Shown: positions 14,367 to 24,066, numbered from the stretch's first letter. The stretch: 64,000 nucleotides of DNA from UMGS1590 sp900552455 (GCA_963931105.1 OZ007004.1:806001-870000), one strand, 5' to 3'. The notes: generated by a model from the letters alone, not told the origin. Program-made: numbers and translations.

Positions 14367-17135
14367 TTATTCTGTGCGCAGGGCGATGACTGGATCTTTC
14401 TTCGCTGCTTTGCGCGCTGGGATCATGCCGCCGATCATGGTGATAAAGACACTGATGACGACGAGGACGCCGCCGGCGACTGGTGGCAGGAAGACGGTGA
14501 CGCTGGTGTTTTCGATCAGGTGATGCAGGATGGCGTTGATCGGATAGGTCAGCGCGACGGAAATGCCGACGCCGAGGGCGCCGCTGCACAGCCCGATGAT
14601 GAGCGTTTCTGCGTTGAAGACCTGCGAAATATTGCGCTTGGATGCGCCGATGGCGCGCAGGATGCCGATCTCCTTGGTACGCTCGAGCACAGAAATGTGC
14701 GTGATGATACCGATCATGATGCAGCTAACGACGAGCGACACGGCCACAAATGCGATCAGCACATAAGTGACGACGTTGACCATGCTCGTGAGAGAGCTGG
14801 TGAGCAGCGCAACGTAGTCGGTGTAGGTGATCTGCTCGTCGTCGGCGCGATCGGCGTTATACGCTTCGATGCAATCGGTGACGCCTTCCTTGTCTTCGAA
14901 GGTGTCGGTATAGATGCTGATGGAATATGGCGCATCGAGGCTGACCTTGCCAAATTCGGTGAGGTTGTCTTCGTAGGTGACATCGCCGAGATACTGATCG
15001 TAGAAATCGACGAGCACGGCCTGATCAGGTTCGCTCGCAAGCCAGGCATCGAGCGCGGCAGCCATTGTGCTCTCATCGCCGCTCATGCTGCCCATCGCTG
15101 CCATGGCGCTCGCATCTGCTTCGCCGCCAGATTGCTGCGAGGCTGCGACCATGAACATGGCGTAGAGCGAGGCTTTTTCGCTGACGCCGAGATTCTGCAT
15201 ATACGCCGTGGCATCAGCTGCTTTCGCAGCATCGTCGGACGCTGTGAATTCCACGCCTGTGAGCACGTTCGTCTCGGGGCTGGCTTCCTGCGCTTTGACA
15301 ACGGCGCTCTGATCGGTGAGATCGATGAGATAATCCGTCAGCGCGCGGGTGTAGGCGAGGTTGGTCTGGATGGACGCATTCTCGCTGCCGTCCTGCGGAC
15401 GGATGATCCCGCTCACCGTGAGCGGAATGCCGCCGTCGTAAAGCTCCTGCTGATAGGACGGATCGTCGTGCACATCGGTGAAGGTGCCGTCGCCATTATC
15501 CACATAATAATTGCACGCCGGCACAAGCTGGAACGTCTTGCCCATGAGATCGTCGTAGCTCCAGGATGGTTCCGGCGCTTCTTCGCCAGTTTCTAGGATA
15601 TCCTGTATCTCCTTATACTCCTCATCCGAGAGCACGCCAAGCTGATAGAGCACTGTGCTCGGAATGCTGTTCTTGTCGTCGAGCACGAGCACGATCTCAT
15701 TGTACGCTTCCGGCCAGCGTCCGGCGACAACGTCATAGCTATCTGTCACGACTGGGCTGATCAGCGCATCGTCTGCGCCTGGGATGATCTCGTCAAAATT
15801 CTCCGCGCCAACGGTGCTGCCAGCAAGCATCGGATTCATATTGACAGCGATGTCGTAATCCTCCATGCTCTCCTGGCTTTCTTCCATCTCGTCCATGGAG
15901 GTGTTCGTGTCGCGGTTCGTATTGATAATGCTGCCGTCGGTATCCGTGGTCAGCACATCGAAATCCACATTATACGTGTAGACCACGCCATTGCTGCCCA
16001 AGTATTGGTGAATGTCGCTGTCCGGATCGTCGAGATAATTTTTGAACGCCGTGAGGTCGTTTTCCGTGATCGACGCGTTCATATTCGCATCCATCTCCAG
16101 CAGCCCGTTGTCCGCGTGGACCTTGCCATCGTCCTCCGTGACCTCCGCCGCGTCGCTGGCCATCAGCCCCGCTGAACTCATCAGGCTCGACATATCCACC
16201 GTCTCCGCATTGATGATGATAGGGTACGCGTTCATCGCATCCTGCTGCAGATCCGTGATATACGTGTTGACCCCGTTCGACAGCGACAGGATCAGCGCGA
16301 TCCCGATGATCCCGATCGATCCGGCAAACGCCGTCAGGATCGTGCGCGCTTTTTTCGTCCAGAGATTCTTAAAGCTCAAACTCAGCGACGTGAAAAAGTT
16401 CATCGACGCCCGGCCCATGCTGCGATCCACCGGCATCTGCGTGTCCACCTCGTCCGGCTCGACAGGGCGCGTATCGTCTGTGATGACCCCGTCTTTCAGG
16501 CGCACAATGCGCGTCGCGTATTGCTCCGCCAGCTCAGGATTGTGCGTAACCATAACGACCAAGCGATCACGCGCCACCTCCTTGAGCAGCTCCATGATCT
16601 GCACGCTCGTTTCGCTGTCCAGCGCGCCCGTCGGCTCGTCCGCCAGCACAATGTGCGGATCGTTTACCAGCGCGCGAGCGATCGCCACACGCTGCATCTG
16701 CCCGCCGGAAAGCTGGTTCGGACGCTTATGGATATGCTCCGCCAGCCCCACCTTTTCCAGCGCTTCCTTTGCGCGACGGCGGCGCTCCCGCTTGGAAACC
16801 CCGCTGATCGTCAGCGCCAGCTCCACATTCGCCAGCACACTCTGGTGCGGGATCAGGTTGTAGCTTTGGAACACAAACCCGATCGTGTGATTGCGATACG
16901 CGTCCCAATCGCGATCGCGATATTTTTTCGTGGACGTTCCATTGATGATCAGATCGCCGTCCTCGTAGCGGTCCAACCCGCCAACGATATTGAGCAGCGT
17001 CGTCTTACCCGAACCACTCGGCCCCAGGATCGCCACAAACTCGTTGTCACGCAGATCAAGCGAGACCCCGTTCAGAGCAACCTGCGTGAAATCGCCCGTC
17101 GTGTAGGTCTTGCGGATATTTCTCAGTTGCAGCAT
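14367..17135 (-). CDS. MacB-type ABC exporter, fused ATPase and FtsX-like permease
   Basis: The protein has 922 residues. An N-terminal LolD/MacB-type ATPase occupies about 1-225: Walker A GPSGSGKTT near 39, LSGGQMQRVAIARAL near 143, Walker B IVLADEPTGALD. A membrane helix at about 265 (ILTAFAGSIGIIGIALILSL) leads to a large extracytoplasmic domain of ~480 residues. Three C-terminal helices carry the FtsX-family motif LERTKEIGILRAIGASKRNI. Such exporters handle peptides, lipids or antimicrobials in the envelope. No partner adaptor or outer-membrane protein is adjacent. The extracytoplasmic domain is rich in D, S and T. Substrate unknown. Confidence 0.87.
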   Translation of the reverse strand: MLQLRNIRKTYTTGDFTQVALNGVSLDLRDNEFVAILGPSGSGKTTLLNIVGGLDRYEDGDLIINGTSTKKYRDRDWDAYRNHTIGFVFQSYNLIPHQSVLANVELALTISGVSKRERRRRAKEALEKVGLAEHIHKRPNQLSGGQMQRVAIARALVNDPHIVLADEPTGALDSETSVQIMELLKEVARDRLVVMVTHNPELAEQYATRIVRLKDGVITDDTRPVEPDEVDTQMPVDRSMGRASMNFFTSLSLSFKNLWTKKARTILTAFAGSIGIIGIALILSLSNGVNTYITDLQQDAMNAYPIIINAETVDMSSLMSSAGLMASDAAEVTEDDGKVHADNGLLEMDANMNASITENDLTAFKNYLDDPDSDIHQYLGSNGVVYTYNVDFDVLTTDTDGSIINTNRDTNTSMDEMEESQESMEDYDIAVNMNPMLAGSTVGAENFDEIIPGADDALISPVVTDSYDVVAGRWPEAYNEIVLVLDDKNSIPSTVLYQLGVLSDEEYKEIQDILETGEEAPEPSWSYDDLMGKTFQLVPACNYYVDNGDGTFTDVHDDPSYQQELYDGGIPLTVSGIIRPQDGSENASIQTNLAYTRALTDYLIDLTDQSAVVKAQEASPETNVLTGVEFTASDDAAKAADATAYMQNLGVSEKASLYAMFMVAASQQSGGEADASAMAAMGSMSGDESTMAAALDAWLASEPDQAVLVDFYDQYLGDVTYEDNLTEFGKVSLDAPYSISIYTDTFEDKEGVTDCIEAYNADRADDEQITYTDYVALLTSSLTSMVNVVTYVLIAFVAVSLVVSCIMIGIITHISVLERTKEIGILRAIGASKRNISQVFNAETLIIGLCSGALGVGISVALTYPINAILHHLIENTSVTVFLPPVAGGVLVVISVFITMIGGMIPARKAAKKDPVIALRTE

Positions 17136-17222
17136 TGTGCATCCTCCAGTGCAATGATGATATGATTAGTATAGCATATCTCGTGCTTTCGCAGACATCA
17201 TGATTCAGTAACGATTCCCTGC

Positions 17223-17894
17223 TCAGAAGAGGAAATCCGTCGCCTCTCCATGATACACCCGACAAGGCAGCGCCGGATGCGGATCGCTCGCAAGCGCACC
17301 ATCGCGCAGCGCCTGTGCATCCGCCAGATCCCGCGTGATAAAGCCCGCGTCGATCGGACATGCGCTGTGGCACGGCAGCACCGTCACATTCGCCGGGATC
17401 AGCTGCTCCAACTTTTCCAGGCTCGCAATGTACGCATCCAGATCGCGATGCCCACCGAACATAAAGATCGGCCCACCGCTCTGCACACTGTCGCCCGCCA
17501 GCAAAATCTCCTTCGCCTCGTCGTAAAACGCCAGACTTCCCGCCGAATGCCCAGGGATCGCGATCACACGAAAACGATAGTCCCCGCACGTCACAATCTC
17601 GCCTTCGTCCAGCGGCGCAAGCTGCACAGATCCATCCTTCACCAGCGGCCAATCGCCAGCGTTCATGCGGCAGCTGCCAAAATCCGCCAGCCCGCCGCTG
17701 TGGTCCGGGTCGCCGTGCGTCATCACCACATCGATCGGCAGATCCGTCAGCGCGCGCACCGTTTTCAGCACACCGCTGTCCGCAAATCCCGCATCAAAAA
17801 GCAGCGCCCGCTCCTCGCCGATCACCAGAAACTGCCGCACCCGCTCATCCTCCAGCGCATACAGCCCCGCGAACAATTCTCTCGTTTTTAACAT
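17223..17894 (-). CDS. Metallo-beta-lactamase-fold hydrolase
   Basis: The protein has 223 residues with the MBL fold metal ligands: THGDPDHSGGL (about residues 60-70, the H-x-D-x-D-H variant), PGHSAGSLAFYD near 115, and a later GDSVQSGG and CHSACP. It is close to the glyoxalase II/general hydrolase group; the substrate cannot be inferred. The ATG at 17894 is used because GAGGAGGGG lies just upstream and overlaps the earlier in-frame ATG. It stands alone between the ABC gene and a small repeat protein, with a terminator of the latter immediately upstream. Confidence 0.85.
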   Translation of the reverse strand: MLKTRELFAGLYALEDERVRQFLVIGEERALLFDAGFADSGVLKTVRALTDLPIDVVMTHGDPDHSGGLADFGSCRMNAGDWPLVKDGSVQLAPLDEGEIVTCGDYRFRVIAIPGHSAGSLAFYDEAKEILLAGDSVQSGGPIFMFGGHRDLDAYIASLEKLEQLIPANVTVLPCHSACPIDAGFITRDLADAQALRDGALASDPHPALPCRVYHGEATDFLF

Positions 17895-17913
17895 GATACC
17901 CCTCCTCATAAAC

Positions 17914-17944
17914 GAAAAAAGGCCCCGAACCCTCGGAGCCTTTT
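17914..17944 (-). terminator. Terminator of the 74-residue repeat-protein gene
   Basis: AAGGCTCCGAGGG and TTCGGGGCCTT pair on the minus strand and are followed by TTTTTCG, immediately before the MBL gene. Confidence 0.8.
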
Positions 17945-17960
17945 CATTGGACGTTTGTCA

Positions 17961-18185
17961 TTATTCTTCGTCGTCGCAAACAACCTGCACACCAAACTTG
18001 GATGCAGTTTCAACAACATTGTCGCAACCGTCGAAGTCCTGAACATGGATCGCACTCTTATCATCTGCAGCTTCGGAATCTTCGTCGTTGCAAACAACCT
18101 GAACGCCAACCTTGGAAGCAACTTCCTTAACGTCTTCACAATATTCATCTTCGACAAAATCACGTAAATCAACACGCTGAGTCAT
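17961..18185 (-). CDS. Small acidic protein with two cysteine-framed repeats
   Basis: This 74-residue protein is not one I recognise. It carries two copies of a 20-residue unit, residues 16-35 and 54-73, with pattern C-x2-V-x-E-x-A-S-K-x-G-V-Q-V-V-C-x-D-E. Each copy has two cysteines 16 residues apart, and the repeat is also visible in the DNA. There is no signal peptide. A good ribosome site (AAGGAGTG) and its own strong promoter support real expression. Four cysteines in an acidic chain could bind metal or be modified; a precursor peptide is conceivable, but no modifying enzyme is adjacent. Confidence 0.72.
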   Translation of the reverse strand: MTQRVDLRDFVEDEYCEDVKEVASKVGVQVVCNDEDSEAADDKSAIHVQDFDGCDNVVETASKFGVQVVCDDEE

Positions 18186-18236
18186 AGTCGTTCACTCCTT
18201 AGTCTTAGTATGAAACATACGTTTTACTGTATCCTT

Positions 18237-18265
18237 ATTATAACTGTTTTCCGATGAATGTGCAA
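18237..18265 (-). promoter_or_regulatory. Promoter of the small repeat-protein gene
   Basis: TTGCAC (18265-18260), 17 bp, TATAAT (18242-18237) on the minus strand is a strong sigma-A promoter. A perfect small dyad GTATG-TTT-CATAC at about 18208-18220 lies in the 5' untranslated region and could be an operator. Confidence 0.65.
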
Positions 18266-18382
18266 TAATCGTTTAACAATTCTCTTTTGATATATCAAAT
18301 AGCACAGCGATTTATTTCTGTTGTACGACAGTAGGTGTTTTACGACCACTGCGCTATGTTTTTAATGCAAGCCCCGTCACAA

Positions 18383-18529
18383 TCATTGAACGCCAAAATG
18401 TTCTTTTCGCAAATTCTTCAGTGCTTCCGTTGCAGCGATCAGCTCACCATTCTCTGCGAATTCCAGCTCCGCCTCGCGAATCGCTGCATCCACTTCATTT
18501 TCATGCAACAATTTTTCTTTCGCGTCCAT
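18383..18529 (-). CDS. Small orphan protein resembling an antitoxin C-terminus
   Basis: A 48-codon frame begins MDAKEKLLHENEVDAAIREA with AAGGAGGG about 7 nt upstream. The highly charged helical sequence resembles the toxin-binding tails of small type II antitoxins. No toxin gene is adjacent. It sits right upstream of the stalk-gene-2 terminator, a position shared by another small charged frame at 39456. It is too short for confident family assignment. Confidence 0.5.
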   Translation of the reverse strand: MDAKEKLLHENEVDAAIREAELEFAENGELIAATEALKNLRKEHFGVQ

Positions 18530-18586
18530 TATTATCGCCCTCCTTGTATGATTCAATCATACCACGTTCCACTCATGACCACCAAC

Positions 18587-18620
18587 AAAAAACCCTCGTC
18601 CCATTTCTGAGACGAGGGTT
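18587..18620 (-). terminator. Terminator of stalk-domain gene 2
   Basis: AACCCTCGTCTC pairs with GGGACGAGGGTT around AGAAAT, followed by TTTTTG on the minus strand. The same hairpin recurs after stalk genes 4, 5 and 6. Confidence 0.9.
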
Positions 18621-18658
18621 GTGATTCACTCCGTCAGAGTGTGATCGTTAAGCAACGA

Positions 18659-21319
18659 TTACTTCTGGAATACAACAGAAGCAGTCAGACCAGCTTCGTT
18701 GTAGAGTGGGAGTACGTTGAAGCCGAGGCCTTCGGCTGCGAAACGTACTGGTACATAGACGCGATCGCCAGCATTCACTGGTTCAGTGTCCATGGTAGCT
18801 TCTGCACCGTCAACAGTGTAGGCGGTTTCACCAACAGTCATAACGATCTGGGTGTCGCCGTCGAAGTTGATGGTTACAGTGCTGTCATCCTGGTTCCAGA
18901 TAACTTCAGCGTCAAAGGATTCAGCCAGTGCGCGGATAGGAACCATGGTTCTCCAGTTGCTGTCGATGTATGGAGCAGCATCGCCAGTGATGATCTTGTT
19001 GTTGACAACGTATTCGGTAGAATCGATGGTCATAACAACAGTGCGGTTAGCGAGTGCATCTTCAGCACCGAAGGTGTATTCGAGGGTGCCATAGTATGCT
19101 TCAGTACCAGCCTTAACAACGACAACGATGTCAGCGGTGGTTTCCTGATCAGCATAAACAGTCAGGCTGCCTTTGCCAGCGTCAACCTTGTTGTTCACTT
19201 CAACAGAAACCTTAGCATCTTCATTGCTCTGGTCAGCAACCCAAGCGGTCATGTAACCTTCTACCTGCTGAGTCTTGCCGTCAGCGTCAACAACAGTGAC
19301 GTTGACTTTGTTGTCCTTGCTGATAGCGCCGTTGTCGGAGCTGAATTCAAGAGACTTGTCGGTGTAAGAATCAGCAACAGTCAGGGTCTTTTCAACGAGC
19401 TGCTTGTTGGCAGTGTTGAACGCAACAACCTTAACGGTGGTGCCGATCAGGGATTCATTTGCTGGAATGTCAACAGCAGTACCGAAAGCATTGTTCCAGT
19501 TAGCTACATCGACAACAGACTTACCGATGAAGTTGTAGCTTACGCCAGTAGCAGGAACCTTGATGCCATTGCCATCAACATACTTAGCATCTACAACTAC
19601 AGTCTGGCCAAGAGTGATGGTGTCATCAACATTCATCCAACGTTCGTTAGGGTTAGCTGGAGACTGATCATAATCGGAAGCCTGGATATCAAGAACGGTA
19701 TCCTGAACCTTACCAAACTTCACAGCATTGAAGGTAACGGTAGCGTTGTCTTCGCTGTCAGTCAGGGCAACGCGTACTTCGTACTTACCTTCGGTGAGAT
19801 CTTCATCATAACTATCAGCAGCGCTCGCTTTATAAGCAAGGGTGTAAGCGCCAGCAGCGCTATCCCATACGAGTGCGAGGTCGCTTTCATCGAGATGAGA
19901 GTCTTTTGGTTTTTCTCTGATTTCAAGCTTATAGCCAGGAACAACGCTGCTCATAGCTTCTCCTTCGGTGTCAGTGATTTCAAACTGAACCGCATCAGAG
20001 AAGTTTACAGTCTTACCCTGATAAACAGCAGCGCCATACTTGCTATCAGTACCGGCGAGGATGTTGCCGCCAGTCAGGGTTCTATCGATACTTTCAGCAG
20101 TAGCCTTAGCAGCAGTGATCTGAATGGTGTAGGAGATGTTGTTATCTTCATCAACCAAGGTCACAGTAGCATTGCTCTGGCCCTGCATCACGAAAGTGAT
20201 GTCGAAGTTGCCATACTGATCGGTTACATCAGTAGCAGCATTGTCTTCCAGTTCAACAACAGAATCTTTGTTGGTGGTAGCGGTGATCTTCTTACCGATG
20301 ACAGCATTGCCATCTTCATCAACGAGTTTACCGGAAATGGTGATCGTGTCGATACCATCATATGCAAAATCGGTATCGGTCAGATCGAGTTTGCCAATAT
20401 TGCTGGAATCGAAAGTAATATTTTTGGTGCCACCATTGTCGATAGTAGCTTTTACATCTTTAAGTTCAGCAGCTGCTGTAACTTTGTCACTTACAGTGAT
20501 AGTAGAAGTACCCTGAAGCTCATTATCCATAGCCTGTGCAAGGTATTCCCCAACGCCTGCATGCAAGGTGTATGTACCAGCCTTAGTAAAAGTTACGACC
20601 GGCTTAGTATCTTCGCTGGCATCTGCAACAGAATAAGCATTATAGTTAACATCTTTAGTGCTGCCATCACCAAGAACAAAGAAGTTACTCAGTTCATTAC
20701 CTTCTGTAGCCCAGATCCATACTTTATCAAAGGCATCAGAAGTAGCGTGATGATATGCATCATATACAACAAAGCCAGTGGTAAGTTCTTCGTCTACATT
20801 AACTGCATCATCAACAGCTGCGGCATTTTCAATAACGCCATAGACAGAATATTTTACATTAGCAGTTTCTGCAACGTTAACAGTTTTTGCAGCTTCGATA
20901 TTGGCGAAATTAGCTTGACCGCCATCAGCATCTAAACCAGCAACAACATTATAATCGCCAGCTTTTAAACCAGTGAAGGTGAAAACAACCTGCTTCTCAG
21001 AAGCAGTAACACCCTTTGTAGCGAGTGCACTTACAGAACTAGGATTAGTTGTTTCAGTACCAGTAGCTGTTACATCAACAGTAGCATCTAAACTACTTGC
21101 AATGCTTGCACCCTGTGCATTAAGAAAATCAACATTAACTTTGGCAGTTTTCAATTCTACACTATCGGCGAGATCAACCGTAACAGTAAGCACACCAGTA
21201 TCGGTGTTTTCTACTTTATAAGTAGTAGCATCTGCCGCGAAAGCTGCCGCTGGCACTAACGTCAGCACAAAAGCCGCCATAGTGATCAGCGAAACAATCT
21301 TCTTAGAGATCTTATTCAA
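18659..21319 (-). CDS. Secreted stalk-domain surface protein, paralog 2
   Basis: The protein has 886 residues. The signal peptide MNKISKKIVSLITMAAFVLT... ends AAAFAAD near residue 29. Several beta-rich domains follow, including a repeat-like VQFEITDTEGE and a KFGKVQDTVLDIQ segment shared by the family. The C-terminal stalk domain of ~120 residues is class II (IDSTEYVVNNKIITGDAAPY ... TYTV..., ending ASVVFQK). Start is TTG after GGGAGGG. It lies upstream of nothing co-directional within ~130 bp and has its own terminator, so it is monocistronic behind a conserved leader. Surface or S-layer-like function is inferred. Confidence 0.82.
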   Translation of the reverse strand: MNKISKKIVSLITMAAFVLTLVPAAAFAADATTYKVENTDTGVLTVTVDLADSVELKTAKVNVDFLNAQGASIASSLDATVDVTATGTETTNPSSVSALATKGVTASEKQVVFTFTGLKAGDYNVVAGLDADGGQANFANIEAAKTVNVAETANVKYSVYGVIENAAAVDDAVNVDEELTTGFVVYDAYHHATSDAFDKVWIWATEGNELSNFFVLGDGSTKDVNYNAYSVADASEDTKPVVTFTKAGTYTLHAGVGEYLAQAMDNELQGTSTITVSDKVTAAAELKDVKATIDNGGTKNITFDSSNIGKLDLTDTDFAYDGIDTITISGKLVDEDGNAVIGKKITATTNKDSVVELEDNAATDVTDQYGNFDITFVMQGQSNATVTLVDEDNNISYTIQITAAKATAESIDRTLTGGNILAGTDSKYGAAVYQGKTVNFSDAVQFEITDTEGEAMSSVVPGYKLEIREKPKDSHLDESDLALVWDSAAGAYTLAYKASAADSYDEDLTEGKYEVRVALTDSEDNATVTFNAVKFGKVQDTVLDIQASDYDQSPANPNERWMNVDDTITLGQTVVVDAKYVDGNGIKVPATGVSYNFIGKSVVDVANWNNAFGTAVDIPANESLIGTTVKVVAFNTANKQLVEKTLTVADSYTDKSLEFSSDNGAISKDNKVNVTVVDADGKTQQVEGYMTAWVADQSNEDAKVSVEVNNKVDAGKGSLTVYADQETTADIVVVVKAGTEAYYGTLEYTFGAEDALANRTVVMTIDSTEYVVNNKIITGDAAPYIDSNWRTMVPIRALAESFDAEVIWNQDDSTVTINFDGDTQIVMTVGETAYTVDGAEATMDTEPVNAGDRVYVPVRFAAEGLGFNVLPLYNEAGLTASVVFQK

Positions 21320-21686
21320 TTATATTCCCTCCCAATAAATTTTACACGGAGCTTTGCCTGTCCGCATTCAGGCGCCGGAGTTGCTGTCTGGCCCAGCTTG
21401 GCTTCTTGCGGGACTCGCCGCCCGCTTCCGCCCTGTACGTCCACGACCGCGTCAGCGGTTGCGCCCGGGACTGGTCGAATCATCCCGGCTTGGAGATATG
21501 CTGTGGCTGTATTCCCCCTTCCGATAACGTAGCTATATCGGATCAACCATCCCCACTCCCCCTCCCCAACCCAGGACCGGCCCGATCGGATCGGGAACCA
21601 GACTGGAGAGACCAACCGGGAAAATGAAAGGTCGCGCACAATCGTTTCCCCTATCCAAACTCAGCAAGTTCCCGCAAAATAAAAAA
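21320..21686 (-). promoter_or_regulatory. Conserved long 5' leader of stalk gene 2
   Basis: Type A leader. The invariant 124-nt core is at 21410-21533. It retains the CCCGATCGGATCGGG palindrome and the CAGCAAGTTCCCGCAAAATA stretch at its far end, which borders a T-run and a GC-rich hairpin on the minus strand. Confidence 0.65.
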
Positions 21687-21777
21687 GCGAGCCCTCGCAG
21701 AAAGCAAAATGCCTGCGAAGGCCGATGTGAAGCCAAGTTGCGAAATCGCCTCACTGTAGCGGGAAGGAAAAAGCTAA

Positions 21778-21844
21778 AGAAAAATCCCCCCAAAAATGGA
21801 TCATCCCCCCTGGCGTTTGACGGGGCTTTACGAGAAAGCCCCCC
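21778..21844 (-). repeat. 67-nt G-rich block A, copy 2
   Basis: It matches the other five copies almost base for base, including the GGGGCTTT-CTCGT-AAAGCCCC hairpin and the double G6 tract. Confidence 0.7.
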
Positions 21845-21964
21845 TGCACAAAAAAACAGCGCGAGCAAGCAAACCACCTGTTCGCGACGAATTAATTATG
21901 GAAGCTTTATCTCTGACGGATCAAAACGACAATCTTTTCTTAATCCCCCTTCTCGCCCCAAAAT

Positions 21965-22009
21965 AAAAAGGCTTGAAGTGGCGCGAAAGCGACGCGCCAG
22001 CTTCAAGCC
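21965..22009 (-). terminator. Terminator of antiporter gene A
   Basis: GGCTTGAAGCTGGCGCG pairs with CGCGCCACTTCAAGCC on the minus strand, followed by TTTTTATTTT, about 50 nt after the antiporter stop codon. Confidence 0.85.
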
Positions 22010-22059
22010 AACCTACATTGATCATTACTCATTTTACAGTTTTATCTTTCAGATCACAC

Positions 22060-23718
22060 TCAGGCGTGCGCACCGCTTTTGAACGCTTTGATGGCCTGCT
22101 TCACAACATCCTTCGAGTAGGTGATGAGGAGCTTGTCGCCAAGCTGGAGAATGGTGCTGCCGTCTGGGATGATATAATCGTGGTCGCGCTGGATGAGCAC
22201 GATCAGCGAATGTGGGCGGTGCGGCAGATCGGCGAGGGTCATGTTCGGCACAAAATCGTCTTCCTCGATGATCTTCTCCACAAGGATCGGATTCGGCGTG
22301 TCGCCTTCTTCCAACGCGCAAAGCACGAGGATGTCGTTTTCTTCGAGGACGGTGCGCCCTTTCGGCACCATTTCGTCCTCGCCGCGGCGCAGCGTGACAA
22401 GGATGGAGCCCGGCGGCAGCGTGATATCCATAACGCGCTGACCGATCCAGGCGTGGCCCGGTTCGATGCGGAATTGGATGAAGTTGACAGGCGTTTCATC
22501 GACATAGTCGGTGAAGGTTTTGAGAACGTTGCCGCGCTCGTCGATCATGTTGAGCTTTTTCGCAACAACCGGCAGCAGCGAGCCCTGAAACGCGATGGAA
22601 AACAGCACAACGACAAACACGATGTGGAAAAGATCGTTTTCCATCGTGACTGGCGAGATCACAGCGATGATCGCAAACACGACAGACGCCGCGCCGCGCA
22701 AGCCCGCAAAGGACACGAGCACTCTGCGCGCCAGACTTCCGCCAAACGGTGCCATGAACACAAACGTGGCCACAGGACGCGCGATGAAGGTGAGGAAAAG
22801 GGCGATCGCCAGCGCTGGCAGGACGACATCAACCATTTGCGAAGGAAACGAGAGCAGCCCCAGCAGGAAGAACAACGCCGAGTCGAGGATGCTCGTCACG
22901 CCGTCGAAAAACGGCACGATCGTTTTGCGCTCAGGCAGCTCGCTGTTCCCCAGAAGCAGCCCAACGATATACACGCTGAGAAATCCTGTGCCGCCAAGGG
23001 CCTGCGGCACGGCATAGCCCGCCAGCGCAACGGCAACGATGAAGATCGTCACCGATTCGGAGGATTCAAACAGCTCCTTTTGCAGCATCCAGCGCGCCAA
23101 AAACCCGATGCCAAAACCAAATCCCAGACCGATGCCCAGCTCCATGACAAACATCAGCCCGATCTCGCCAGCGGTGATGCCTGATTCCATCGCCGCCAGC
23201 AGGATCACCGTCAGCATGTACGCGAACGGGTCGTTGGAGCCGCTTTCGACTTCGAGGAGCGAGGCTGTGTTTTCCTTCAGCGCCAGATTGCGTGAGCGCA
23301 GGATCGAAAACACCGCCGCAGCGTCGGTGGACGAAAGCAGCGCGCCGCAGAGCAGCCCTTCCAACAGCGGCATGCCCAGCGCAAAATGGCAGAACACACC
23401 GACCAACGCCGCTGTCGCGATGGTGCCAGCGCTGGAAAGAATGATCGACACCGCCGCAACTGGCCGCGCCACCTTCCAGTTTGTACCAAAGCCGCCGTAG
23501 AACATGATGATCGCCAGCGCCGCCGTGCTGATCAGCTCGGCCATGTGGTAATCAGAAAACGGGATCTTGAAAATGCCGTCCGAGCCAAAAAGCATCCCCA
23601 GCACAAGAAAAGCCAACAACGACGGAATGCCGATGCGGGCAGTGAATTTTTTCAGCACCGTGCAGACAAAGAGCACCAATGCTGCGAACATAAACATTTG
23701 AGGCAAAGTTGCTTCCAA
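22060..23718 (-). CDS. NhaP2-type potassium/proton antiporter, paralog A
   Basis: The protein has 552 residues. A CPA1 Na+/H+-exchanger membrane domain occupies about 1-390, with the family's ion-site segment VESGSNDPFAYML near 160. A cytosolic tail follows: a TrkA-C-like segment VNFIQFRIEPGHAWIGQRVM (about 415) and a second ligand-domain-like segment SLIVLIQRDHDYIIPDGSTI (about 500). This layout matches NhaP2/CvrA antiporters, which expel K+ or Na+ in exchange for H+. A close paralog lies at 27404-29056 with a stalk gene between them, suggesting duplication of the antiporter-stalk unit. Ion choice is not deducible here. Confidence 0.87.
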   Translation of the reverse strand: MEATLPQMFMFAALVLFVCTVLKKFTARIGIPSLLAFLVLGMLFGSDGIFKIPFSDYHMAELISTAALAIIMFYGGFGTNWKVARPVAAVSIILSSAGTIATAALVGVFCHFALGMPLLEGLLCGALLSSTDAAAVFSILRSRNLALKENTASLLEVESGSNDPFAYMLTVILLAAMESGITAGEIGLMFVMELGIGLGFGFGIGFLARWMLQKELFESSESVTIFIVAVALAGYAVPQALGGTGFLSVYIVGLLLGNSELPERKTIVPFFDGVTSILDSALFFLLGLLSFPSQMVDVVLPALAIALFLTFIARPVATFVFMAPFGGSLARRVLVSFAGLRGAASVVFAIIAVISPVTMENDLFHIVFVVVLFSIAFQGSLLPVVAKKLNMIDERGNVLKTFTDYVDETPVNFIQFRIEPGHAWIGQRVMDITLPPGSILVTLRRGEDEMVPKGRTVLEENDILVLCALEEGDTPNPILVEKIIEEDDFVPNMTLADLPHRPHSLIVLIQRDHDYIIPDGSTILQLGDKLLITYSKDVVKQAIKAFKSGAHA

Positions 23719-23845
23719 TGGTGAACCTCCTATTTTGGAAATAACGCTGGTTATATTTTAGCACAAAAGCGCCCCACCCGCGCAGCGAATCTGCTGCAGG
23801 AGGGGGAAATTTTTGTGGAGAGGCGGAGAAGGATTGGAAAGCAAC

Positions 23846-23880
23846 AGAAAACCCCCGCTGGCATTTTGGTCGCGAGGGCT
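23846..23880 (-). terminator. Degenerate stalk-type terminator hairpin
   Basis: CCCTCGCGACCAAAATGCCAG with GCGGGGG and TTTTCTGTTGC on the minus strand shares its 3' half with the stalk-gene terminators, but the stem is imperfect. No gene precedes it, so it may be a relic of a lost paralog. Confidence 0.4.
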
Positions 23881-23976
23881 TCTGATGCACGCTTATAAAA
23901 GAGCATACCTTAATCAATTTTTACTTTATCATTCCGCACACAAATATGCAAGCACATTGCGTCTGCCACATCGCAC

Positions 23977-24012
23977 AAAAAAATTCCACCCCGTCGCCGA
24001 GGTGGAATTTTT
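23977..24012 (-). terminator. Terminator of stalk-domain gene 3
   Basis: AAATTCCACCTCGG pairs with ACGGGGTGGAATTT on the minus strand, followed by TTTT, about 55 nt past the stop codon. Confidence 0.85.
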
Positions 24013-24066
24013 CTTTATGATAGTTTCCAGAAGCGTGATTGAATGATTAGGTTGGAGATCCCGATC

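Noticed and set aside
14184..15596. 470-codon plus-strand frame opposite the ABC exporter
   Set aside because: Composition rich in D, G, A and H with no ribosome site; the minus-strand exporter explains it.
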